From assembly GCF_022410465.1 (NCBI RefSeq), contig NZ_JAJSON010000025.1, positions 372,001 to 436,000 on the forward strand: DNA of 64,000 bases, in the 5' to 3' direction. Below the pieces are notes generated by a model, which searched no databases, was not told the origin of the DNA, and was given only the letters and a program-made list of their open reading frames with translations. Positions 18,371 to 26,427 of this stretch are shown one piece after another; positions within the stretch are counted from its first letter, which is position 1; each line of letters opens with the position of its first letter. Source of the DNA: Christiangramia crocea (GTDB lineage: Bacteria; Bacteroidota; Bacteroidia; Flavobacteriales; Flavobacteriaceae). A program made the translations under genes and the position numbers.

Positions 18371-19294
18371 TTATTTAAATTTCCTTTTAAGTTTTATCAA
18401 AGAAGCATTAAGTTCAAAACCTAAAAGCAACATATTGGAGTTGAGCCATATATAGAACATAAGTATTAAAAGAGCACCAATTGAACCATATAGTTCATTA
18501 TAACTCGAAAAATTAGTAATATATAAACTGAATAAGAATGTAGTTATCAATATAAGTATTGTTGTTAACAATGCTCCTACCGAAAAAAACCTTGCCTGCC
18601 TTGCCTCCCTGGTTCCGAAATAGTACAGAATAGCAACAGCAGTATAGATCAGTATTATAAATCCAATATATTTAATCAGGTTCGCTCCAAAACCTTCGGC
18701 ATTTACGATTCCCAGACTACTCAGGTCATCTATGGCATAGGTAATGTAAACCGCTCCTATAACAGATATGAGCAACAACAGTGCCAGTATGAGGGATACA
18801 CCAACAGCCACTGCATACTGCCTTGGGATAGACCTGTTGGTTCGGGTATGATAACTGAATTCAAACCCCGTAAAGATGGCATTCACACCGTTGGTCATCA
18901 AGAAAATAGAAAGTATAAATGCTATGGATAATAATCCACCCCTGGGAGTATTGGCTATATCGTAGAATATATCCCCAAAAAATTCGGAGGTATTAGGAGG
19001 TAACAGTGTCTCCATAAAAAGCAGGAACTCTATCTGAAAATCATCGATAAAGGTGATATAGGGAATAAGGTTAAGAACAAAAAGCAAAAAAGGAAAGATC
19101 GCCATAAAAAAACTGAACGCGATGGAACTCGCTCTTGTTGAGAAAGTTCCTTTAATGATACCTCCCCAATAGATAATCCATAAATTATAAAGCGACAAGC
19201 CTTCTAAACCAGGCAGGATTATCTTCTTGGTCTTGGTCTTCCACCAATCAGATAATCTGTCAAGTTTGGATTGAATCGCTTTTTTTGGGGCCAT
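18371..19294 (-). CDS. YihY/BrkB family membrane protein
   Basis: A 307-residue inner-membrane protein with six hydrophobic segments and a basic N-terminus. Family motifs are visible: RASSIAFSFFMAIFPFLLF in the first helix region, then a conserved NGVNAIF.GFE and the final IWLNSNMLLLGFELNA. Despite the old label 'ribonuclease BN', members are probably transport-type membrane proteins of unknown substrate. It starts one base after the nadC stop, in the same operon. Confidence 0.88.
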   Translation of the reverse strand: MAPKKAIQSKLDRLSDWWKTKTKKIILPGLEGLSLYNLWIIYWGGIIKGTFSTRASSIAFSFFMAIFPFLLFVLNLIPYITFIDDFQIEFLLFMETLLPPNTSEFFGDIFYDIANTPRGGLLSIAFILSIFLMTNGVNAIFTGFEFSYHTRTNRSIPRQYAVAVGVSLILALLLLISVIGAVYITYAIDDLSSLGIVNAEGFGANLIKYIGFIILIYTAVAILYYFGTREARQARFFSVGALLTTILILITTFLFSLYITNFSSYNELYGSIGALLILMFYIWLNSNMLLLGFELNASLIKLKRKFK

Positions 19295-19295
19295 A

Positions 19296-20153
19296 TTAAA
19301 CGGCTTTTAAGCTAAGATCCAGATTGTGTACAGAATGCGTTAGAGCTCCGCTGGAAATAAAATCAACTCCACACTCGGCAAAATTCCTTGCGGTTTCAAG
19401 GGTGATCCCTCCACTGGATTCTGTAAGACACTTTCCGTTTATCAGGTCCACGGCCTTCCGGGTATCCTCATAACTAAAATTATCTATCAGTATCCTGTAA
19501 ATACCGTCAGATTTGAGGATTTCCCTGATCTCTTCCATATCCCTGGCTTCTACAATGATCTTGAGATTCAGACCCTTTTCCTTTAGATAGTCTTTAGTTT
19601 TGTCTATTGCTTTCGTAATCCCACCAGCAAAATCAATATGATTGTCCTTAAGCATGATCATATCATAAAGTGCGAAACGATGGTTTTCTCCCCCTCCTAT
19701 TTTCACGGCCCATTTCTCAAGCGCCCTTATGCCAGGAGTCGTTTTACGGGTGTCGAGTATTTTTGTTTTTGTACCCTCAAGCTGCTGAACAAATTCAAAA
19801 GTCTTAGTCGCTATGGCGCTCATTCGCTGCATGGCATTCAGCACCAGTCTTTCAGCTTTGAGGATACTTTGAGAAGAGCCTTCCACATAAAAGGCAATAT
19901 CGCCCCGTTTAACCGGCTCCCCATCTTTTATATGAACCTCAACCTTCATATCTGGATCTACATATTCAAAAACTTTCCTGGCGAAATCAACCCCTGCAAG
20001 AATTCCCTGATCTTTAACAAGCAGTTTTGCTTTTCCGGTAGCATTTTCAGGAATACACGCGAGGGAGCTGTGATCTCCATCACCAACATCTTCCCTGATT
20101 GCATTTTTTATAATAATTTCAATTTCTTTTTCGAATTGTTCCGGTGAGATCAT
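19296..20153 (-). CDS. nadC: Nicotinate-nucleotide pyrophosphorylase (carboxylating)
   Basis: A 285-residue quinolinate phosphoribosyltransferase that makes nicotinate mononucleotide from quinolinate and PRPP in de novo NAD synthesis. Key motifs are DTRKTTPGIR, GGGENHRFALYDMIMLKDNHI, the EAR motif in IIVEARD, and the closing SSGGITLE...GVDFISSGALTHS. Length is normal. It is first gene of the nadC-brkB-CHI-DUF2147 unit and divergent from rlmH across 51 bases. No other nad gene lies in the window. Confidence 0.96.
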   Translation of the reverse strand: MISPEQFEKEIEIIIKNAIREDVGDGDHSSLACIPENATGKAKLLVKDQGILAGVDFARKVFEYVDPDMKVEVHIKDGEPVKRGDIAFYVEGSSQSILKAERLVLNAMQRMSAIATKTFEFVQQLEGTKTKILDTRKTTPGIRALEKWAVKIGGGENHRFALYDMIMLKDNHIDFAGGITKAIDKTKDYLKEKGLNLKIIVEARDMEEIREILKSDGIYRILIDNFSYEDTRKAVDLINGKCLTESSGGITLETARNFAECGVDFISSGALTHSVHNLDLSLKAV

Positions 20154-20163
20154 TTTCTCTGCT

Positions 20164-20171
20164 TATTTTTG
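20164..20171 (+). promoter_or_regulatory. Candidate -7 element for rlmH
   Basis: TATTTTTG, a full match to TAnnTTTG, 33 bases upstream of rlmH. The nearest TTG upstream is about 25 bases away, longer than the usual 19, so this is tentative. Confidence 0.4.
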
Positions 20172-20204
20172 TAAATGTAGTAAAGTCTGTACTAAAATCA
20201 CGGG

Positions 20205-20678
20205 ATGACCATAAAATTAGTCTGTATAGGAAAAACAGATAAAAAGGAACTTGAAGACTTAATAGACATCTATTCTAAGAGGCTTAAGCACTATATTAAA
20301 TTTGAGATGGAGATAATCCCAGACCTTAAAAAGACCAAAAACCTTGATGAACAACAGCAGAAATCAAAGGAAGGAGAACTAATACTTTCAGGGATCCAGA
20401 ATTCAGATTTTCTGGTCTTACTCGATGAAAACGGAAAACAATTCACTTCCGAGACATTTTCAGAATATATCCAGAAACGTATGAATACCGGTCTGAAAAG
20501 ACTGATATTTGTAATAGGAGGTCCATACGGATTCTCTGAAGAAGTATATAAAAGAGCTGATTCCAAAGTTTCGCTTTCAAAGATGACATTTTCACACCAG
20601 ATGGTCCGGCTGTTCTTCACTGAACAATTATACAGAGTTTTTACAATATTAAAGAATGAACCTTATCACCATCGATAA
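20205..20678 (+). CDS. rlmH: 23S rRNA (pseudouridine1915-N3)-methyltransferase
   Basis: A 157-residue SPOUT methyltransferase that modifies helix 69 of 23S rRNA. The knotted C-terminal part is clear: FVIGGPYGFSEEVYKRAD, then SKMTFSHQMVRLFFTEQLYR and the closing PYHHR. Length is normal. The rdgB gene follows 9 bases downstream in the same unit. Confidence 0.97.
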   Translation: MTIKLVCIGKTDKKELEDLIDIYSKRLKHYIKFEMEIIPDLKKTKNLDEQQQKSKEGELILSGIQNSDFLVLLDENGKQFTSETFSEYIQKRMNTGLKRLIFVIGGPYGFSEEVYKRADSKVSLSKMTFSHQMVRLFFTEQLYRVFTILKNEPYHHR

Positions 20679-20687
20679 TCATACACT

Positions 20688-21260
20688 ATGAAATTAGTTT
20701 TCGCCACGCATAACAGGAATAAATTTATCGAAATAAAAAGTTTATTACCGGACCATATTGAGCTGCTTTCCCTGGATGATATTGGCTGCAGTGAAGATAT
20801 TGAGGAGACAGGAAAAAGTATAGACGAGAATGCCATTATAAAAGCAGAATATGTTCGAAATCATTATGGATATGACTGCTTTGCCGATGATACCGGCCTT
20901 GAGGTTGATTCCTTAGCAGGTGCTCCTGGAGTTTTTTCGGCCAGGTACGCAGGCGATAATAAGGATGATGAGGCCAATATAAAAAAACTGTTGGACCAGC
21001 TTAAAGAAAGAACCTCCAGAACCGCAAGGTTCAGGACGGTAATTGCCTTAAACCTTAAGGGTAACGAAAATCTTTTTACAGGAATTTGTGAGGGATCAAT
21101 ATTGAATGAAAAAAGAGGTAATAGTGGTTTTGGTTATGATCCCATCTTTCTTCCTAAAGGTTATGACAAAAGTTTTGCAGAAATGAACCTATCAGAGAAA
21201 TCTGCTATCAGTCATCGGGGTAAAGCTTTCAGGGAATTAATTGAATACTTATCGCAATGA
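20688..21260 (+). CDS. rdgB: XTP/dITP diphosphatase (RdgB/HAM1 family)
   Basis: A 190-residue non-canonical purine NTP pyrophosphatase that removes dITP, dXTP and ITP from the nucleotide pool. Motifs are ATHNRNKF at the start, ADDTGLEVDSLAGAPGVFSARYAG, GFGYDPIFLP and SHRGKA. It is second gene of the rlmH unit. About 90 bases separate it from the promoter of the following helicase gene. Confidence 0.96.
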   Translation: MKLVFATHNRNKFIEIKSLLPDHIELLSLDDIGCSEDIEETGKSIDENAIIKAEYVRNHYGYDCFADDTGLEVDSLAGAPGVFSARYAGDNKDDEANIKKLLDQLKERTSRTARFRTVIALNLKGNENLFTGICEGSILNEKRGNSGFGYDPIFLPKGYDKSFAEMNLSEKSAISHRGKAFRELIEYLSQ

Positions 21261-21350
21261 TCTGAAACTCCTTAAATAACACTTAAATAATTTATTATCA
21301 GCTATTTAAATTAAAATCCCACATTATCCTTCCAAACTAAAATAAAAGAC

Positions 21351-21358
21351 TATATTTG
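21351..21358 (+). promoter_or_regulatory. Candidate -7 element for the DEAD-box helicase
   Basis: TATATTTG, a full TAnnTTTG match 116 bases before the start codon. It implies a leader of about 108 bases. No good TTTG is found 19 bases upstream. Confidence 0.5.
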
Positions 21359-21365
21359 CCGCTTG

Positions 21366-21473
21366 AAAATTCCTCAGGGTGAGGATGTGTTACTGGAAGT
21401 TTAGGTTTAAGTATGTCGATTCGCTTCTATATGTAACACTTACATATTATAATCGAATACTTACATAAAACGA
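21366..21473 (+). promoter_or_regulatory. Highly structured 5' leader of the DEAD-box helicase gene
   Basis: Bases 21408-21421 pair with 21451-21463 in a 13-pair stem with one bulged G. Its loop contains a second perfect eight-pair hairpin (21429-21436 with 21440-21447, loop CAC). A third element, GTGTTAC at 21387-21393, is complementary to GTAACAC at 21433-21439 inside that inner hairpin, so two mutually exclusive folds exist. The large stem ends 10 bases before the ATG. I infer cis-regulation, perhaps by temperature or by the helicase itself; it matches no riboswitch class I know. Confidence 0.6.
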
Positions 21474-23255
21474 ATGAACGCATTCCAAAAACTTGGACTG
21501 GACGCAGATTTGCTTCAGGCCATTAACGACATGGGCTTTGAAACCCCCAGTGAAGTCCAGGACAAATCAATACCAATTTTATTAGAACAGGAGACCGATC
21601 TTGTAGCGCTTGCGCAAACAGGAACCGGAAAGACCGCTGCTTTTGGTTTTCCCCTTATTCAGAAACTCGATCCCAGTTCCAAAAAAACTCAGGCATTAAT
21701 ACTTTCACCCACACGTGAACTATGTCTGCAGATAACTAATGAACTTAAGAACTATTCAAAGTATAAAAGATCTCTAAATGTGGTCGCCGTCTATGGTGGA
21801 GCAAGTATCACCGAACAGGCCCGTTCTATTGAAAGGGGAGCACAGATCATCGTAGCAACTCCTGGGAGGATGCAGGACATGATAAGAAGAAGGCTGGCTG
21901 ATATATCTTCTATTGGATATTGTGTACTGGATGAAGCAGATGAAATGCTTAACATGGGATTCTATGAGGATATAAAAAGCATTCTTTCCCACACTCCCAA
22001 AGAGAAAAAAACATGGTTGTTTTCAGCAACTATGCCAAAGGAGGTAGCCAAGATCGCTTCAAAATTCATGGATAATCCGGTAGAGATAACAGTTGGTTCC
22101 AAGAACAAAGGAACTGCGAATGTTTCTCACGAATATTATCTGGTTAATCATCGAAACAGATACGATGCCTTAAAAAGGCTGGCCGATGCAAATCCTGATA
22201 TTTTTTCGGTCATCTTTTGCCGTACAAAGCGAGACACACAGAAGGTTGCTGAAAAGCTTATCGAAGACGGGTACAATGCAGCAGCCCTGCATGGAGACCT
22301 TAGTCAGAATCAGCGTGACCTGGTAATGAAAAGTTTCAGGACTCGACAGATCCAGATGCTTGTAGCAACCGATGTTGCCGCAAGGGGTATTGATGTAGAT
22401 GATATTACACACGTGATCAACTACCAGTTACCTGATGAAATAGAAACTTACACTCACCGTAGCGGTAGAACCGGAAGAGCAGGAAAGAACGGTGTTTCCA
22501 TGGTGATCATTTCAAAAAGTGAGGTTAGGAAGATCAGAACTATTGAAAAGATCATTCAGCAGAAATTTGAGCAAAAAGAAATACCTGATGGTATGGAAAT
22601 TTGCAAGACACAGCTATTCCATCTTGCCGATGATATTCGGAAAACAGAGATCAATCATGAGATCGATCCTTATTTACCTACTATAAATGAAGCCCTGGAA
22701 GATTTCACAAAAGAAGAATTGATCAAGAAATTCTTTTCAGTTGAGTTCACACGCTTTTTTAACTATTATCAAAAAGCTCCAGACCTGAGTTCAGAAAGTG
22801 CTGGAGGAAGACCGGAGGTTTCAGAAGGGAATACAAGATATTTTATCAATGTTGGATCTAAGGATGGTTTTGACTGGATGAGCTTAAAAGATTTCCTTAA
22901 AGCAGAGCTTAACCTTGGAAGAGATGATGTATTCAAGGTAGATGTAAAAGGAAGTTTCTCTTTCTTTAATACTGATGAACAACATACCGATCTTATCCTG
23001 AAAACTTTCAGTGAGTTTAATCACAATGGAAGATTTATAAATGTTGAGGTCACCAAAGATCAGAAATCTGACAAAGGCGGCAGAAGAAGAGAACGCAGTG
23101 GAGGAAGAAGGAACAATTCCAGGAATGATGACAAAAAAGGTGAAAACTTCAAAGGAAGAAGAAGATCAGACAGAAGTGATAAAAAAGGCGGAAGAAAAGG
23201 CAGCCGAAATAAAAATATCGAAACCTCATTAAAGAGAAGACGGTCAAAAGCTTAA
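21474..23255 (+). CDS. DEAD-box RNA helicase with DbpA-type RNA-binding domain
   Basis: A 593-residue helicase. Core motifs are Q motif, AQTGTGKTAAFG (Walker A), PTRELCLQI, VLDEADEML (DEAD), SATMP, ARGIDVDDI and HRSGRTGRAG. After the two RecA domains (to about residue 375) comes a linker. A DbpA-like RNA-binding domain follows (about 455-530), then a basic tail of about 60 residues rich in R, G, K and S. This is the CsdA/DeaD architecture, linked in many bacteria to cold adaptation and ribosome assembly. The unusual leader suggests regulation after transcription initiation. Confidence 0.93.
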   Translation: MNAFQKLGLDADLLQAINDMGFETPSEVQDKSIPILLEQETDLVALAQTGTGKTAAFGFPLIQKLDPSSKKTQALILSPTRELCLQITNELKNYSKYKRSLNVVAVYGGASITEQARSIERGAQIIVATPGRMQDMIRRRLADISSIGYCVLDEADEMLNMGFYEDIKSILSHTPKEKKTWLFSATMPKEVAKIASKFMDNPVEITVGSKNKGTANVSHEYYLVNHRNRYDALKRLADANPDIFSVIFCRTKRDTQKVAEKLIEDGYNAAALHGDLSQNQRDLVMKSFRTRQIQMLVATDVAARGIDVDDITHVINYQLPDEIETYTHRSGRTGRAGKNGVSMVIISKSEVRKIRTIEKIIQQKFEQKEIPDGMEICKTQLFHLADDIRKTEINHEIDPYLPTINEALEDFTKEELIKKFFSVEFTRFFNYYQKAPDLSSESAGGRPEVSEGNTRYFINVGSKDGFDWMSLKDFLKAELNLGRDDVFKVDVKGSFSFFNTDEQHTDLILKTFSEFNHNGRFINVEVTKDQKSDKGGRRRERSGGRRNNSRNDDKKGENFKGRRRSDRSDKKGGRKGSRNKNIETSLKRRRSKA

Positions 23256-23267
23256 TTAAAGAAAAAA

Positions 23268-23306
23268 AATGCCAGACTTAATTCTATAAGTTTGGCATTG
23301 TTTTTT
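23268..23306 (+). terminator. Terminator of the DEAD-box helicase gene
   Basis: Thirteen-pair stem (23268-23280 with 23287-23299, one G-U) with a six-base loop, followed after one G by six T. It lies 12 bases past the stop. Confidence 0.88.
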
Positions 23307-23338
23307 ATAAGGATTTTATATTTTTAGGCCCAGTTGTT

Positions 23339-24091
23339 ATGAAAAACACCCTTTTAATATTTTTTCTTCTATTCACAGGTTGGCTTTCCGCACAGGATGT
23401 GGTGTCTGGAACCGTGATGAATGCTTCAAATGATAAACCTATTGAAAATGTTCATATAGTAAACCTCAATCAGGTGAAGGGAGCGGTAACCGGTGAAAAT
23501 GGAGAATTTCAGCTTCAGGCTACCGTGAATGACACGTTGTACTTTTCTTACCTGGGTTTTAGGTCGATCAGAGTTCGGGTAACCAATGACTGGTTGAAAT
23601 ACGGAAATGTAAAGGTGAAAATGACCGAGCTTGGTTTTGCACTGGAAGAGGTAACTGTGAACTCTGTAAATTTAACTGGTTATTTAGAAATTGATGCCAA
23701 GAATATTCCAATCTACGATAATCGACGTTACAGTATTTCCGGCTTAAATACGGGATACGAAGGCGGCGATTCTTCACCGAGTGCAGTAACAAAAGCCCTG
23801 AGCTCCTTATCGAATCCTGCAGATCTCGTCTATAATATTTTTGGAAACAGGCCAAGGCAAATGAAGAAACTGCGGCAGATGAAGCAGGATGAGAATATCC
23901 GGGAGCTTTTAAGAAATAAATTTGACAGGGAAACTCTTATGGCCCTTCTTCAGGTAAACAGGGCTGAGATAGATGAAATTCTCAATAATTGTAATTACTC
24001 TCAGGATTTTATGAGGACAGCGAACGATCTGCAGATCCTGGATGCAATTAGCAGCTGTTACGAGGAATATAAGGTACTTCAGAAGAATTAA
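23339..24091 (+). CDS. Secreted protein with CarboxypepD_reg-like domain
   Basis: A 250-residue exported protein. Signal peptide at residues 1-18 (ending LSAQ). A carboxypeptidase regulatory-like beta-sandwich follows (about 19-100: VVSGTVMNASNDKPIENVHIVN, GENGEFQLQA, LYFSYLGFRS), the domain that also begins SusC-type receptors. No TonB box, plug or barrel follows. The remaining 150 residues are of unknown type, ending in a helical, charged part. It ends head-to-head with the SRPBCC gene with no bases between the stops. Confidence 0.82.
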   Translation: MKNTLLIFFLLFTGWLSAQDVVSGTVMNASNDKPIENVHIVNLNQVKGAVTGENGEFQLQATVNDTLYFSYLGFRSIRVRVTNDWLKYGNVKVKMTELGFALEEVTVNSVNLTGYLEIDAKNIPIYDNRRYSISGLNTGYEGGDSSPSAVTKALSSLSNPADLVYNIFGNRPRQMKKLRQMKQDENIRELLRNKFDRETLMALLQVNRAEIDEILNNCNYSQDFMRTANDLQILDAISSCYEEYKVLQKN

Positions 24092-24622
24092 TTAACGATC
24101 TTCCAGTATTCCCTTTAAATTCTTTAGACCTTTTTCAAAGTTTTCCCCCAGGGCTTTCTCCGGGGAATGGAACAGGCTTATGATAGTCAGCGGAAATGCA
24201 AGATGGCCTCTCACCCCCCAAACCATCTTTGTTTTTTCAGGTTCTAACTCTTTAACCCCAATATAGGTAAGTGCATTTACTTTAACAGGTTTAATAAACA
24301 GGATCTTTGTTTCAAAGATACGCCCCTGTTTAGCCTTAACTATCCGCTGAATCCCCTCACCTACTTTATTATTTCCTTTCCAGTAGAAACTGGCTCCGGG
24401 CTTACCATCTTCCCCTTTGTATTTCATAATAGCTTCAGGATCTCTGGAGAACCAGGGGTTCCATAATGGCTGTTTTTTGAGCTGTCTTACGAAATTATAA
24501 ACCTCTTCCCGGGATTTATTGATCACTACAGTTCGGCTTACATCATAATCTTTCCTGGCCCATGCATGCAGGAAGGCAAAGAAGGTTATTATCGCTATGA
24601 TCAGATAAAAAAACAGTGTCAT
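24092..24622 (-). CDS. SRPBCC (polyketide cyclase-like) protein with N-terminal membrane helix
   Basis: A 176-residue protein beginning with a membrane helix (FFYLIIAIITFFAFLHAW), followed by an SRPBCC/START-like domain. YDVSRTVVINKSREEVYNFV and LKKQPLWNPW are typical of that fold, which forms a hydrophobic ligand pocket. Ligand and function are unknown. It lies 36 bases downstream of trmH on the same strand and is probably co-transcribed. Confidence 0.82.
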   Translation of the reverse strand: MTLFFYLIIAIITFFAFLHAWARKDYDVSRTVVINKSREEVYNFVRQLKKQPLWNPWFSRDPEAIMKYKGEDGKPGASFYWKGNNKVGEGIQRIVKAKQGRIFETKILFIKPVKVNALTYIGVKELEPEKTKMVWGVRGHLAFPLTIISLFHSPEKALGENFEKGLKNLKGILEDR

Positions 24623-24658
24623 TGGCTGGCTTTCTGGGCGGTAAAAAGTTACAAATAA

Positions 24659-25312
24659 TTACTGATTAAGGAAGCGTTCAATTATCTGATCTGAATTTTT
24701 TATTGTTTTTTTTGTCCAGTCCATCCTGATCAGGTTTTTTTCTTCCTCGGTTAAACGCCATTCCACTTTCGAATTTTTAAGTTTTTGAGTTAATGTATGT
24801 AAGATTATAGCCGCTGAAACCGAAATATTCAAGCTTTCGGTAAAACCCACCATAGGGATCTTTATGGTTGCATCAGCCTCTTCCATTACTTCCTCTGAAA
24901 GACCTTCCTTTTCGGTTCCGAAAAAAATGGCCGAAGGAGAAGAAATATCAAAATCATCCAGCATACAAGAATCATCATGCGGACTTGTAGCTACAATCCT
25001 ATAGCCTTTATTTCTAAGGCTCCCGATGCACTCCCTTGCAGAATTATAGCGATTGACATCCACCCATTTCTGGGCTCCCATCGCGATCTCCTTATCTATT
25101 CTTCTTGGGAACTTTTCCTCAATCACATGTAAATTCTGTATTCCGAATACATCACAGCTCCTAACCACAGCACTTGTATTATGTAACTGATAGACATCCT
25201 GGGCAACCAGGGTAAAATGGTTTGTACGCTCTTTCAGCACTTTTTCAAAAAGGGCTTTCCGGCGGGGAGTAAGATAATCCTGAAGGTAAGTTAGAATTCT
25301 TTGGTCGAACAT
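24659..25312 (-). CDS. trmH: tRNA (guanosine-2'-O)-methyltransferase TrmH
   Basis: A 217-residue SPOUT methyltransferase of the TrmH family. Motif 1 is NTSAVVRSCDVFGIQNLHV, motif 2 is IFFGTEKEGLSEEVMEEAD, motif 3 is IPMVGFTESLNISVSAAI. The N-terminal extension (LTPRRKALFEKVL) and C-terminal helix match TrmH, which makes Gm18 in tRNA. A rRNA target cannot be fully excluded, but the short N-terminus argues against RlmB. A near-consensus element TATTTTTAC lies just upstream. Confidence 0.9.
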   Translation of the reverse strand: MFDQRILTYLQDYLTPRRKALFEKVLKERTNHFTLVAQDVYQLHNTSAVVRSCDVFGIQNLHVIEEKFPRRIDKEIAMGAQKWVDVNRYNSARECIGSLRNKGYRIVATSPHDDSCMLDDFDISSPSAIFFGTEKEGLSEEVMEEADATIKIPMVGFTESLNISVSAAIILHTLTQKLKNSKVEWRLTEEEKNLIRMDWTKKTIKNSDQIIERFLNQ

Positions 25313-25373
25313 AACGAAGGTAAAAATAAAAAAACCCGAGACGAAGTAAGGTTCTTTTCATCAAATAATTTTG

Positions 25374-25491
25374 ACCAAATGCAAATAACTTCCAATTTCA
25401 CTTTGATCCATAAGAACACAAGGTTCTTTTGTATTAAAATGCATTTGGTATATCCATAAAACCAATCAGTTCATAGTAAGATTGATCGGTT
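25374..25491. other. Hairpin-rich intergenic region upstream of the sirtuin gene
   Basis: The 283-base gap between trmH and the sirtuin holds a perfect 10-base inverted repeat (ACCAAATGCA at 25374-25383, TGCATTTGGT at 25440-25449). It encloses a six-pair hairpin (25412-25417 AAGAAC with 25423-25428 GTTCTT). A third imperfect hairpin lies near 25460-25491. AAGGTTCTTTT occurs twice as a direct repeat (near 25348 and 25420). It could be a leader, a small RNA or decayed sequence. Confidence 0.35.
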
Positions 25492-25595
25492 CTAAAATAA
25501 TCATCACACCGCCCCTGCTTCAAAAGAACTTTTTATTAGAAATATAAAGTTTTATCATATTTTAATTAACTTTTGGAATAGTTTTAAGTGAAAGT

Positions 25596-26279
25596 ATGGA
25601 AAGGATTTGTGTTTTAACCGGTGCGGGAATAAGTGCAGAAAGCGGAATAAAAACCTTCAGGGACGCCTATGGGCTCTGGGAAGGACATGATGTTATGGAG
25701 GTGGCATCCCCTATAGGATGGGAAAGAAATAAACAACTGGTACTCGATTTTTATAATCAGAGAAGAAAACAATTACTAAAGGTTCAACCGAATAAAGCGC
25801 ATAAAGCGCTGGTAAGACTGGAAGAAAAATATCATGTGGAGATCATTACTCAGAATATCGATGACCTTCATGAAAGAGCAGGAAGTAAAAATGTCACCCA
25901 TCTTCATGGCGAACTGCTTAAAGCCCGTAGCACCTTTAATGAAGACCTTGTGATGGACTGGAAAAAAGATATTTGTATTGGAGACTTTTGTGAACACAAT
26001 TCCCAGCTACGCCCGCATGTAGTCTGGTTTGGAGAAGCCGTTCCAATGTTTCAAAAAGCTGCTGAAATATCTGAAACTGCAGATATATTAATGGTGATAG
26101 GAACTTCTATGCAGGTTTATCCAGCAGCCGGACTTGTTGATTTTGTACCTGCTGGCATTCCTATTTATTTTATAGACCCCAAACCCAATATCAGGGAAAC
26201 CGGGAATCTTGAGATCATTGAAAAAAAAGCTGTGGAAGGAGTTCCTGAATTAGTAGACCGACTTTTGATTAACGAATAA
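25596..26279 (+). CDS. cobB: Sirtuin-type NAD-dependent protein deacylase
   Basis: A 227-residue class III sirtuin. Motifs are LTGAGISAESGIKTFRD, TQNIDDLHERAG with HLHGEL (catalytic H), then VVWFGEAVP and IGTSMQVYPAA. FYNQRR supplies the Tyr-xx-Arg pair that marks SIRT5/CobB-like desuccinylases and demalonylases. The usual four zinc cysteines are absent; only C in DICIGDFC (two) is found in that region. It removes acyl groups from lysines using NAD. It is monocistronic with a structured upstream gap. Confidence 0.92.
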   Translation: MERICVLTGAGISAESGIKTFRDAYGLWEGHDVMEVASPIGWERNKQLVLDFYNQRRKQLLKVQPNKAHKALVRLEEKYHVEIITQNIDDLHERAGSKNVTHLHGELLKARSTFNEDLVMDWKKDICIGDFCEHNSQLRPHVVWFGEAVPMFQKAAEISETADILMVIGTSMQVYPAAGLVDFVPAGIPIYFIDPKPNIRETGNLEIIEKKAVEGVPELVDRLLINE

Positions 26280-26427
26280 ATGTTTCCTGCAAAAACCTCA
26301 AAAATTAAACGGGTATCCCCCCATGCTTTAAAGTAAGAGCCTTGGAGATTGTAACGAAATTCAAAGAGTAGTTTTATAGTAAATTTTGAAGCGGTATCTT
26401 TACGCTTTTAATTTATAAAAGTAAAAG

